Origin: Malachius bipustulatus
Taxonomy: Eukaryota; Arthropoda; Insecta; Coleoptera; Melyridae
Assembly (NCBI GenBank): GCA_910589415.1
Contig: OU342638.1
Coordinates: forward strand, 11,448,014-11,512,013
Direction: 5' to 3'
Length of the DNA: 64,000 bases
Positions 31,551-41,191 of the stretch are shown piece after piece. Under the pieces are notes generated by a model. The model made no database searches and was not told the DNA's origin. It saw nothing but the letters and a program-made list of their open reading frames with translations. Position 1 is the first letter of the stretch. Each line of letters starts with the position of its first letter. The translations under genes and the position numbers were made by a program.

Positions 31551-33597
31551 GAAACATCAATATTGACACTGAACTGCTTATTGGAGAAGTTGAACACAGG
31601 CCCAATTTATGGGATGTCTCCCATGAGGAATATAAAAACCGAGACAAAAGACAAAAAGCCTGGGAAGAAATTGCAACTGTTTTAACAGATAATTTTGAAA
31701 ATTTATCAGAGATAGAGAAAAAAACCTTATGTAAGTATGAAAACTTTTTATTTCACAACTTTTGGTATTCAAATACAGAGTATAATTTATATGTCTTTAC
31801 TGTATTGATGTATTTTACTATCTTGCCAAGAAACTTTTCCATCACTAATAAAATAATTAGCAAATGCGTCTCTTACTACATTGCGGTTAACAGGATTTTG
31901 AAGCACTGGCTGTAAAATATCCTGAAATCCGTTCACTGTCAATGTATCCTTAAATCTAAAACAATCTCTTAATCGAACAAAATTATGTAGAATACAACAA
32001 GCTTTTATAAGCTTCGTCGCAATACGAACTTTAACATTTAGTGGTCTATGAAAAATTCTCCACTTGTTCGAAAGGATTCCAAATGAGCACTCGATATATT
32101 ATCTTCTAGCTCGTGTTAATCTGTAATTGAATATCTTTTTTTTTTGTAATTCAAATTTTTTCGTGCATATGGTCGTAACAATTCCCTTGTTAAGGGAAAA
32201 GCTTCGTCACCAACTATGACGTATGGCATCTTATTAGTCTCGTCGGCTCCAGGTAACCATTTTCCATCTGGAATGTCTAAGGCCTTTTCTTTAAGTTTTT
32301 TCCAAAAAGGTCCACTTTTAAATACCGTGGAATAGGAAAACTTACCATATGCACCAACATCTATGTAAGTAAAACAGTAATTAGCATCACAAATTGCCAA
32401 CAAGATGATTGAAAAAAAGTGTTTGTAATTAAAAAATGTGGACCCGCTTTTGGTTGGTTTAATTATTCTCACATGCTTTCCATCAACTGCTCCGATACAA
32501 TTGGGAAAGTTAGCACGTGCTTCAAAGTGAATAGAAATTTCTTCCCATTTTTCTCTGGATGGTATTCCCATGCACTCATTTGTTTCCAGATATTGGTACA
32601 AACTTCTTTTACAATGCCACTAATCGTTGATATGCCCAGCCTATACGAATAGTGTAAATCTGAATGTATTTCCACTTGCTAAATATCTGAAAAAAAGTTT
32701 CATTGCTTTTTTTAATGCAGCAAGATATCTTATAGGGAAATAGGGAAAATTAGCGTTATCAGTTTTTTACACAAACATGCATACATATAAATGAGCGAAG
32801 TTGAAAAGTATTCAAATTATTTGTTATTTCAAGCGAATAAACTCCAAAAAAGATGGAAAACCTCCACAGATGCCTTTATACGAAGCCGTGCAAAAGGAAA
32901 AACTCTGAAGAGTGGTTCAGCTGCTACGAAACAAAGCATTATGTCTACTACGAAAATTTAAAATTTTTAGACAAAACTTTAGATCTAAACAAGTAATTTT
33001 TATTTTATTATTATAATTTTCTTAGTTACTTCAACCCATTCTGTTTTTAGCACTCAAACAAATTTAGAAAATGATGAGGGTCAAAATGAAGAAGTAGAGG
33101 ATGACGATATTGTAGTTGATTTAGATGAAAGTACGAGTAACATAGATGAAAGAATAGAACGTGTGGAAACAAGAAAACCTAAACAAAAAGCGAACAAGTT
33201 AGAAGATAAGCTACTCAAATATTTGGATACTCAGAACCAGCAGTTAGACGAAGATAAGTCATTCCTAGAGTCTTTGTTACCTTCTCTAAAAAAATTTAAT
33301 GATAACCAAAAACTGGAGTTCAGAATAGAAGTTCTTAAGCTAATAAAGCGAATTAGAAATCCTCTACCAATACCACCACAACAGCCGGAATACACAGACA
33401 ATAATCAAAGTTATTATTATAATAATCACTACAATAACACATGGCAACCTTCGCCCTCGGGGTCGAACACCTCAATAATATCAACCCCAGCAGTTTCACC
33501 GTATCTGGATCCATTACCATCGGGATCAAAAAACCCACATAATAGTTTACCAATCTGTTCCCCTTCCCCTCCGTCGTCTTTATTATACCAGTTATAA
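31551..33597 (+). pseudogene. MADF-BESS DNA-binding protein of the Harbinger element
   Basis: Exon 1 (about 31551-31731, donor GTAAGT) encodes a MADF domain start (LIGEVEHRPNLWD, then KAWEEIATVL). Exon 2 (32833-32992) continues it (LQKRWKTSTDAFIRS) but has an internal frame change before the ENLKFLDKTL end. Exon 3 (about 33051-33597) is acidic, then carries a BESS motif (DEDKSFLESLLPSL, LEFRIEVLKLI) and a Pro/Ser/Tyr-rich tail. In PIF/Harbinger elements this second protein brings the transposase to the element ends and nucleus. Confidence 0.65.
31787..32675 (-). pseudogene. Harbinger transposase, broken
   Basis: The main open part (32116-32675) has the DDE signature pieces CIGAVDGKHVRI and VIVGDEAFPL and the FNYKHFFSI segment. 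After YSITD a frameshift is followed by an in-frame TAA inside the RARR..YIECSFGIL motif. The C-terminus (VRLRDCFRF through SKDI) is still recognisable to 31787. Not functional as it stands. Confidence 0.75.
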
Positions 33598-33808
33598 ATA
33601 AAAAGATATCTACTACAATTTTTTTTAATTTTGAATATCTTCTTATTTCTTTCTAAAATATTGTTAATTTTCTTACTACCTATCACTTGTATAAATTGAA
33701 AAAAAAACTACATACCTAATTGTCATAATTTACTTACCTGAGAGTCACACTTAATCGTTCAGTTGTCGAAATCGAAAGTCGCACAATACTTGGATGCCTT
33801 AAATTATC

Positions 33809-34006
33809 TTACAGTTTACTATGTAATTCATCAAAAGTTGTTGTGGACATTCGAAAATAATTGTAAAATTTTTTAGGATGTTCCCTTAGCTCAGCATACA
33901 TTGTAACAAATGCACCTTTAAGTAATCTTTGCTCAACAATGGGATGTACCCACATTTTTTTCTTTTTTGGGCTTTTTTTTTTAAACACAATATGTAGCAA
34001 TGGCAA
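33809..34006 (-). pseudogene. Harbinger transposase N-terminal exon
   Basis: KMWVHPIVEQRLLKGAFVTM and FYNYFRMSTTTFDELHSKL fit the N-terminal part of the transposase. It is separated from the catalytic part by the MADF-BESS exon 3 on the opposite strand, so the two genes interdigitate. Confidence 0.6.
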
Positions 34007-34084
34007 CTATGTTAGATGTTTCCCCTTGTGTATTCATTTTTCTACTGAGCTATCTTTTTTTTTATTGAAAATGCACATGCACTG

Positions 34085-35193
34085 CAGGGAAATCCCTATG
34101 ACGCTCTGGGAGCGGTGCATGAGCGGAGATATCGATTCACGTTGGCCTTGAATCTCTGTAAGTTGAATACTTCGGGAAACACGCCCTTTGGAATGCTATT
34201 CCAAAGTGATGCGGTTCTGTACATAAAAGAAGTCTGAAATAGGGTGGTACGAGGTGTAACGAGCTGAACCTGATACGGATGAGCGTCTGCGGCTCGACGT
34301 GTATATCTGCCCGGTCTTGTTCTTGGTGGGATCAAGCGGGCCACGTCTTTTGGACACTTTCCATTAAAATATCTGTAAAACAGACTCAGATCAGCTACTC
34401 TTCTTCGATGTTCGAGAGTGTCTAAATTTTTTGTCAAATCTGGGTCCCCAATCAAGCGGATGGCTCTTTTCTGAATAGAGTCGAGTAGTCTCAGCGTATG
34501 TTTGGGAGCTGAGCTCCAAACATGTGAGCAGTACTCCAAGGATGGTCGGATTTGAGCCTTGTATAAGAGGAGAAGCTGTTGTGGTGTATAAAATTTCTTC
34601 GTGCGGAAGAGTGTTCCAAGTTTTTGAGAAGCACTCTTCGCCAGACCAGCGACATGATCATGCCAAGACATGATGGCTCCGAGGTTCACTCGCAAGTAAA
34701 CGAAAAGATGACGCTGGGGTAAGAGAGTGTCCCGCCATCATCATATCTGGCTCCAAAACGTTGGTCTTTTTGGAGAAGATGACTGCTTGGGTTTTTCCAG
34801 CATTGAATTGGACTTGATTTCTATCGCCCCAAGTTAGAATGTCTTGCAAGTCATTGTTAAGTATGGCAACTTCTTGCTCCCTGCGAGTCTGTGCGTCGAT
34901 GGCAGATGTTCGCGCATCTAACGTATAAGAAGATATGAGGGTACTGTCGTCGGCAAAACTGTATATTGGATTTTTTGTTGTTTCAAGCAAGTCGTTTATA
35001 AATATTAGAAAGAGAGTCGGAGATAAAATGGATCCGTGAGGCACACCGGCATTGATGGAAAAGGTCTCAGAAAGAACTCCATCGACTGCCACCTGTAATG
35101 AACGATCTCCGAGATAACTCGCAAGCCACAAGCAGAATTTCTCGGGCATGCCATAGGCCTGCAGTTTTGCCAATAGTCCACCATGCCAAACAC
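34085..35193 (-). pseudogene. 5'-truncated non-LTR retrotransposon, reverse transcriptase C-terminal half
   Basis: Two overlapping open frames (34658-35173 and 34096-34695) give the RT palm with AGVPHGSILSPTLFLIFIN and YSFADDSTL, the thumb, and a C-terminal TASLWNSIPKGVFP segment. One frameshift joins them. The 5' part of the element is missing at 35193, where the viral fossil starts in the opposite direction. A T9 run at about 34050 on the plus strand is consistent with the poly-A tail. Confidence 0.7.
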
Positions 35194-35199
35194 GGTCGA

Positions 35200-36530
35200 A
35201 AGCTCTAGAAGTAGAAACCGACCCTTGACAGCTAGCCTTAAGGTGTCAAAGCAAACGGGTGAAAAGAGAAAAATAAAAGTAGAGATACAAGACCCAGATA
35301 GCGGAGCACCTATTCAGGACCCAAAGAAGCCTAGGATAGAGCTAAATGTAGTAATAAAAGCCAGTTGCCTGATGGTGCTAGTAGAAATGTACGAGGGGAT
35401 GGTGAAGTGCATGGCCACTACAGTAACTGATGTGTCGGAAGAATGTAGGAATGTGACTTTGTCGAATCAAATTACAAGCATAATATTTGGGATCCATAAT
35501 TATAAAAGACAAGGCGTGAACAACGTTAATTCAAATTTGAGGACAAAAATGGAATCAAATAGTCCCAAAGTATTTACAAAGGGCAAGGAACACTCATTCG
35601 ATAGGGAGGCCCTGATAAGATCTGTGAGACATATGGGCTGAAGTACAAGAAATTCGCCAATAATGACCCAGAAAACTGGTATGGAACTATGGGCCCATAC
35701 TTAGACTTCTTCAGATCTCATGCCTTAAGGATAAATGAGCTTAGATTTGGTCATAGGCAAATGCCAATTAAGAAGGAAAATGACAAGAGCGCCACCATCC
35801 CTGTAGAGAGATACGGTCTTGTCGGAGCTCACCACATCCTACTTGAAGGAGTCACATATCCTCCTGAAGCAAGATCATCAATGGCTCAGAGTGTTGGTGC
35901 AATGACCGCTTTCCTGTGTATGGTGAGATCAGACGGTGATTTTAGAACCAAATGGGAGAGAGCTGTTAAGAGAGCTTTTTCACATGTAGTGGCTATAGAT
36001 GACATAATCGAGATTAGCAAAACTACAAGAAGAGCAACTGATCTAGCTCCTATAATTTCTTTGCTTGTCGACATCGCTTTGATCACTACCACAAGATAAG
36101 CCACCAGGATGCACTTACCTCTTTGCATGTTTAGAAAAGTGTGCAGAGGATTTGAGGCCCTTGACAAGATGGATGATTTTCTTGCGAAATTTTCAGTTTC
36201 GGGGCCTGGAGCACATGTGGCCTATAAGACTGCATCAGACGACAAGACTATATGGGTAATGGAAGGAAATTACACTCCCGAACAAGCAGCACAGATCTGT
36301 TTCCATGGTATCTTTGGCACTTACAAGGAAGATCTCAGCATTCTTGAGGTCATAACTAACATCGGGAACTGGTACACCAGAGATCAACTGGGAAATTGTT
36401 TCCAGAAGGCTACAACCTCTGGGAATGCAGCAAATTTCAGGCTCCCGGAACTCAAATATTACTCTAAATTGGCATGCGCCAATCAAACTGGTTTGTTAAC
36501 GAACACATCTGCGTTAGTCTGCCCTTCTCG
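35200..36530 (+). pseudogene. Endogenous mononegavirus-like nucleoprotein fossil
   Basis: Three open pieces (35183-35641, 35689-36099, 36109-36573) together form one ~430-residue protein with a frameshift near 35615 and an in-frame TAA at 36097-36099. Segments such as GPYLDFFRSHALRI, LVGAHHILLEGV and ISLLVDIALI look like the helical nucleoprotein core of insect negative-strand RNA viruses; the family is uncertain (Nyamiviridae-, Artoviridae- or Lispiviridae-like are candidates). It encapsidated viral RNA in its source virus; here it is only a broken genomic copy, not expressible as one protein. It abuts the truncated LINE and sits inside the Harbinger. Confidence 0.6.
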
Positions 36531-36735
36531 TGAAATGAAAACGACGCGTAGCCATACGCGAGTCGTTAATTAGCGCGCGTACCATACGCGTCCATCTGAA
36601 ACGGCACTAACAGGCGAGTTTTGTAAACATTTTTTATTTTATTCGAAAAATATCTGGGGTCTTTTATATTTAAATTGTTAATAACACCACAGAGAGTATT
36701 TAATTATAGATTAAAACTAATGACTCACCTCTCTT

Positions 36736-36786
36736 TCAATTAGACGATCCGAAACCCTTTTCTCCACGTTCAGTGTCACAGAGTAC
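36736..36786 (-). pseudogene. Isolated last exon of a dUTPase gene
   Basis: After an acceptor (CTTTAAG) the exon reads VLCDTERGEKGFGSSN then TGA, with a GTGAGT donor-like string after it. It carries a complete motif V, unlike the dUTPase at 22721, which has a stop there. The other exons are absent from the neighbourhood. Confidence 0.65.
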
Positions 36787-36829
36787 CTTAAAGCAACAAA
36801 TGAGCAACCAACTTGAAATAATTTGAATA

Positions 36830-37090
36830 ATAACCTTGAATGGAATGAATCTATTCATATTTACTTTCAGATGAATAATTTCATAGGGCGCCCGGCCAGA
36901 GTCTTTTTGTTGAAAATCCTCTAGCTTACTTAAAATTTTATCATGTACGTTCTCCTTATACCAAGCTTTTATATCTGTCAATAATTGAATTTCTAGTTGC
37001 AAATGTTTTTAAATCAATCTCTTCCGTCTTAGGCATGATAAAATTAGCAAAAAAAAACACGCACAGCATTAACTTTTAACGATGATTTTA
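36830..37090 (-). pseudogene. Polymerase N-terminal extension fragment, second minus-strand copy
   Basis: VNAVRVFF.. region, then KTEEIDLKTFATRN, a frame change, DIKAWYKENVHDKILSKLE, FQQKDSGRAPYEIIHLKV and MNRFIPFK. It aligns with the N-terminal half of 30651-31186 but is diverged, so it is not a simple duplicate across the Harbinger insertion. Confidence 0.45.
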
Positions 37091-37159
37091 ATAATCATTT
37101 TTTTATTTTATTTGAATAAATACGGAAAGCTTTTTTTATAAATATCTCTGGGTCTAATA

Positions 37160-37690
37160 TACAGGGTGTCCCACGACATGACTGCCATAGCTTAAGGGCA
37201 AGTGTAGTTTTTCGAAGCGATTCAGGATCTGGTTTTGAAATTTTCCTGAGGCCCTTCGTTTCGATTATACAGGGTGATTTGTGCAATTTGCCGAAATCTT
37301 TGATGAGCGATATCTTTTGAACTATTTGGTCGAATTTAACGAAATTTGATAGATATGCTCTACTAATGACACTTAATACCTCGCATTTTTCGCCGATTCG
37401 AAAACTGCAGGGCCGTACTTATTTTTTTTAGATCTTTCGGTTTTGTCGAAAAGTTCACCCTGTATGCATTTTATTCAAAGTTTGGTGCAATTTTCTAAAA
37501 CTACGTGCAAAATGCTACAATTGTGGTAAAAAAATACTTGGCATCATTAAACTGAATCGAGAAGAAAATTCAGTTTTTTATTCGTGATTTCAATTCATGT
37601 GTTGTTAATAATTTAAGAAAAATCAAATGTTATTTTTTTAAAAACTTGCGTATTTTGTAGTTATTTCAAATAATAGTATATTATTTTATA
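37160..37690. repeat. Fragment of CAGGGTG-type repeats
   Basis: CAGGGTGTCCCACGAC at about 37162 and CAGGGTGATTTGTGC at about 37271 are ends of foldback families without visible partners. No coding region. Confidence 0.35.
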
Positions 37691-38790
37691 CGGAGGGAAA
37701 GTGACACTTTTCATGGCGCGCTCGTGTTTATCAGCCGAACGAAGTGAGGCTGATAATAGAGAGCAAGCCATGAAAAGTCACTTTTCCTCCAAATAAAATA
37801 TACTATTTTTTCTTCAAACGTGGGCAAATTTAAGCAAGAACATCATTTTTAATTGAAGGAAAGCGAATTTTCAAAAGGTTTGGACTGGTATAAGTAGGTG
37901 AGTATGGAGTATGGGCTGCTTCTATAGAAACGCGGGGCTGTCAAATTGACACTGTCATCAACGTCAGTGAACATCGAGAAATTATTATTGAAATTATTAA
38001 AGAAAAATAATAAAATAATAATTATGTAACTAAACTACTAATCATCGCAAAATCAAAATTTAAAACGTTATAAAAGTTTGTAAGTAAGTTATAAAATTAA
38101 TGATAACATCTACCTACCTCTTGCTAGACCCTGCTTGGTCAATTTTTTCATTTTCTGTTAATGATGATGCCAGTCAGTCAGAAGTTGAATGTTAATTGTT
38201 AAATATGTAGGTCATTGTAGGTAGGTACCTATAACTGTGCACTATTACCTACCTAATAATAAAAATATAAGATGTTGGATTCCTTTATGTACCTAGGTAT
38301 ATGGTTATAATTATTATCCTTGTGTTCAATATTCAAATTTCAATACGGAATAATAATTATTTTTGTTTACCTCGCAATAACCCAACTTTTTTCTGACGTT
38401 TGAGCCGACTGAGCCGAGCACGAGCTCGACTCGACTGAAAGTCGACTGTCGACCGTCCGGCTTCGGGTATAATTATGACGTTTCACAGAATTACTTCGTT
38501 TCGGTGTAGATTTTCCAAAGATTATGTTTGATTAATACCAAATTCCTTTTAACCTTATTAGATAATAATAAACTAGAGAGTTTTCATATCTTAGGTTGAA
38601 TTTTATTGATGAATATACGGGCCTACATTAATAAAATTTCAATAGTTGATTCTTAATACAGGTAGCTATGTGTTTGTATGTTGATGTTGCTATGGCACCA
38701 CTTTAGCTCCGGCGGAGGAAAAGTGAAACTTTGAGACCGGCTACTGAGTCGAGTAATGTCTGATTTACTGACGTTTGAAGAAAAATTTAC
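37690..38790. mobile_element. Probable MITE or other non-coding insertion
   Basis: TTCTTCAAACGT at about 37812 is inverted at about 38772 (ACGTTTGAAGAA). Near both ends lie GGAGGAAAAGTGA/TCACTTTTCCTCC strings, one of them in a local hairpin (37690-37800). The region separates the capsid fragment that follows from unrelated sequence. No gene. Confidence 0.45.
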
Positions 38791-38819
38791 TTTATCTACA
38801 GATTTAGCCAAGATTTTAT

Positions 38820-39203
38820 ATTACAAATTTTAAAGTACATTTGACTTCAGAGAGCTATCCCTATGAAAACTTGAATATTTCATACGAAGAAAATAAATTT
38901 TCGTGGCTATATGATATGTATAGTAGATTTCAAGAAAGTTACTATGGTTCTCCTTCATTACCTCTACTAAATGTAGAAGAATTTAAGACAGTCGCTCCTC
39001 TTGTTATAATAAATTGTTCGCATGAAAATGAAGTAATTAAGAGCGGGCCCGTTGATGTGAAAATAGAATTTGAAACCAAAACTGCAGGTATATCAGACGA
39101 TAATACGTCAGCTTTCTGTTTATTACTTCACGACAGAGCTGTTGAATTTAGCCCATTGAGTGGCGATGTTAGGAAATTAATCCAATTATATCAAGTATCA
39201 TGA
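38820..39203 (+). pseudogene. C-terminal third of a diverged major capsid protein
   Basis: SESYPYENLNI, a FQESYYGSPSLPLL segment, VAPLVIINCSHENEVIKSG, VDVKIEFE and AFCLLLHDRAVEFSPL correspond to YPYDNM, FQPSYYG, FVIDTSKQ and AYCLLIYERQF of 12189-13400. It is clearly the same family but a different lineage, cut at its left by the preceding repeat. Confidence 0.65.
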
Positions 39204-40382
39204 AAGTGAGTTTTAAGGAAGAATCAAAAATATATTATCTGATAACGTGGGCTTTTGCCTATAGATTGGCTAGAAAAGGAAAGTGGGTTTGTTCATACAA
39301 TGATTGTATGAACAAGGAAGCCATTTTAACTTCAATTCATTTTCTCTGATAGATAATAGTTTAACCAACAATGTAACCCACATTACTCATCCCCTATTGT
39401 AATTAAATAGAAACCAAAGATGTAGAGTGATAATTAGTGCAATTTTTAATAGTTTTAACTGTTCTTTTAAATGTTTTTTAATGTGTAAAGAAATAAATTT
39501 CGATTACCTCAAGGATAGCTGACATGTGCTCCATGAATTGTGTAGAGATTATCATAGAAATTCAACATCTAAGCTAAAAAATAATCTCAACTTCTAGTTT
39601 CTGATGATGGCCAAAATAAATGGCAGAAAGCTTAAACTTTTATGAAGAAAGAGTGTTCTTGAATCAATCCTAGCTTCCCTCATCGTAATCCCCACTAGTG
39701 CTTAAGCGAATAAATACATAATATAAGAAAAACCAAAGAGATAAATAAAACCTATCCTATTAAAAATTACCTATCCTTAATTTTAATGGTCTGTACAACG
39801 CTTTGTATTCAAAGTGCGTGAGTTCCTATTCATCGTGTATATTTTTAGAAAATTAACAGCTGGTTTATTCCGATTGATAAAAAAAAATGATAAATAAGAT
39901 TCTGTAATTTGCTTGTAAGTTGAAGTTTAATAACCATGCTAAAGTGTAGCTTTGCTTGTGCATTTAGCGAAAAAATAAAATTGCAATTTGATGTGTCCTT
40001 TGTAGACTGTTAAAACCTGTACACATCCCGTTATATCTGTAAAGAGCTTCTGTTATTTTATTGTTTAACACCTGTATACATCCTGTTAGATCTGTAAAGA
40101 ACTGCCGTTATTTTATTTTTATTTTTTCTCGCAAAGCGTCGCACTTCATCAGAGGTCTCAGAAAACAGATAAGACATCATTTTTCATTGTAGATCCGTAA
40201 TATTTATTGGAGTCAATGACTTATGACAAGTTGATTTCATTGACCCAAGCAGACATTTTAGTGATAATAGAGGATATCGTTTCTTACTAACGTTTTTAAT
40301 GATAATAATTTATGATGTGTAAGTGTAAAAGTATTTAATACTTATTTTGAATTAAAATTTTTATGAAATTTTTTTTACAGCC
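39204..40382. other. No confident gene; includes a promoter-like tract and a 60-bp tandem repeat
   Basis: 39204-39350 has a short open start (MKVSFKEESKIYYLITWAF) of unclear meaning. 39840-39990 resembles the leader sequences at about 9619 and 52985. About 40013-40130 holds two imperfect copies of a ~60-base unit (ACCTGTACACATCCCGTTA / ACCTGTATACATCCTGTTA). Confidence 0.35.
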
Positions 40383-40902
40383 ATGTGGAATTTATTAAAA
40401 ATTTATGCCAATTCTGGCGCTCAAACGTAAGTATATTTATCGCTAATTTATTTGATACAAGTTACGAAAAATAAAAATAAAACTGTGAATATGATTATTA
40501 TATCATTAGTCATCACTTTTTTCAAGAAATTAAGATCTTATTTAAAAATTCTAATATTAATTAAATTGCACTTATCTAGAGCATTTTACTGGAGACCTCC
40601 GTAGAGGATATCCTCACCATTAGTCAGGCTCCTGGGAGTCTGATTATATATAACGGGGATGCCCTCCCCGAGGATGGGGGAGGATATTTGATCATTGTAC
40701 AAATAGCACAAAGGCTGTATGTCTACAAGAGATTTCGTAAGTTATATTCTTCCTTATCAAACCTATTATATTAAATTTTTTTCTAATTTTAGATCACAGA
40801 CCGGATAATTTAATACGTGAGTAGTATTTATATAAACTAAGCTTAGATATTTTAACAAAAACAATAATTTTTTTAGATGACAATGAGGATATTTTACCAT
40901 AG
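40383..40902 (+). CDS. Four-exon small protein, apparently intact
   Basis: Exons 40383-40426, 40582-40736, 40793-40816 and 40877-40902 join in frame to 82 residues plus stop. Introns 1 and 2-4 boundaries use GTAAGT, GTAAGT and GTGAGT donors; the first intron is phase 2, the others phase 1. The first exon reads MWNLLKIYANSGAQ, exon 2 contains IIYNGD then GGGYLIIVQ, and the last exon is DNEDILP. The two 24-26-base micro-exons are conserved at 20079-20177 and 47237-47336. A TTTTACAG acceptor directly upstream suggests a further 5' exon. Function unknown. Confidence 0.55.
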
Positions 40903-41191
40903 CTGTAAGAAAATGTAATAGATAGGTACTATATTATGTTAATAAATATATATATATATGAAATATATATTTTTTTTTGTATTAATAATATTATTAATAC
41001 TCCTACTTATAATCTTTTTTTTTATTTGAAAATTTTGGTGTCTCGACAGCTGTCATTGACACCTGTACATTGTGTTGTTTTGCATTTTATATTATGTTAA
41101 CATGATTGTTATTAACAATTAGTATGTATCTAAGTATATTTATTTGATTTGGTAAGTAATAGCTATATTAATTATTATGTAGGTACTTATG

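Larger units (their letters stand above)
31189..36607. mobile_element. PIF/Harbinger DNA transposon with a nested insertion
   Basis: The ends GTGCCGTTTCAGATGGACGC and their complement, flanked by TAA on both sides (31186-31188, 36608-36610), are diagnostic of PIF/Harbinger. It holds a MADF-BESS gene (plus) and a transposase gene (minus). A ~2.4-kb LINE/viral insert (about 34085-36530) enlarges it to 5.4 kb; without the insert it would be about 3 kb, normal for the family. Inverted GCGCGCGTA-type motifs lie inside both ends. Confidence 0.9.

Noticed and set aside
31551..33597. MADF-BESS gene as a host transcription factor
   Set aside because: It lies wholly inside Harbinger ends with TAA duplications and interdigitates with the transposase, so it is the element's own second gene.
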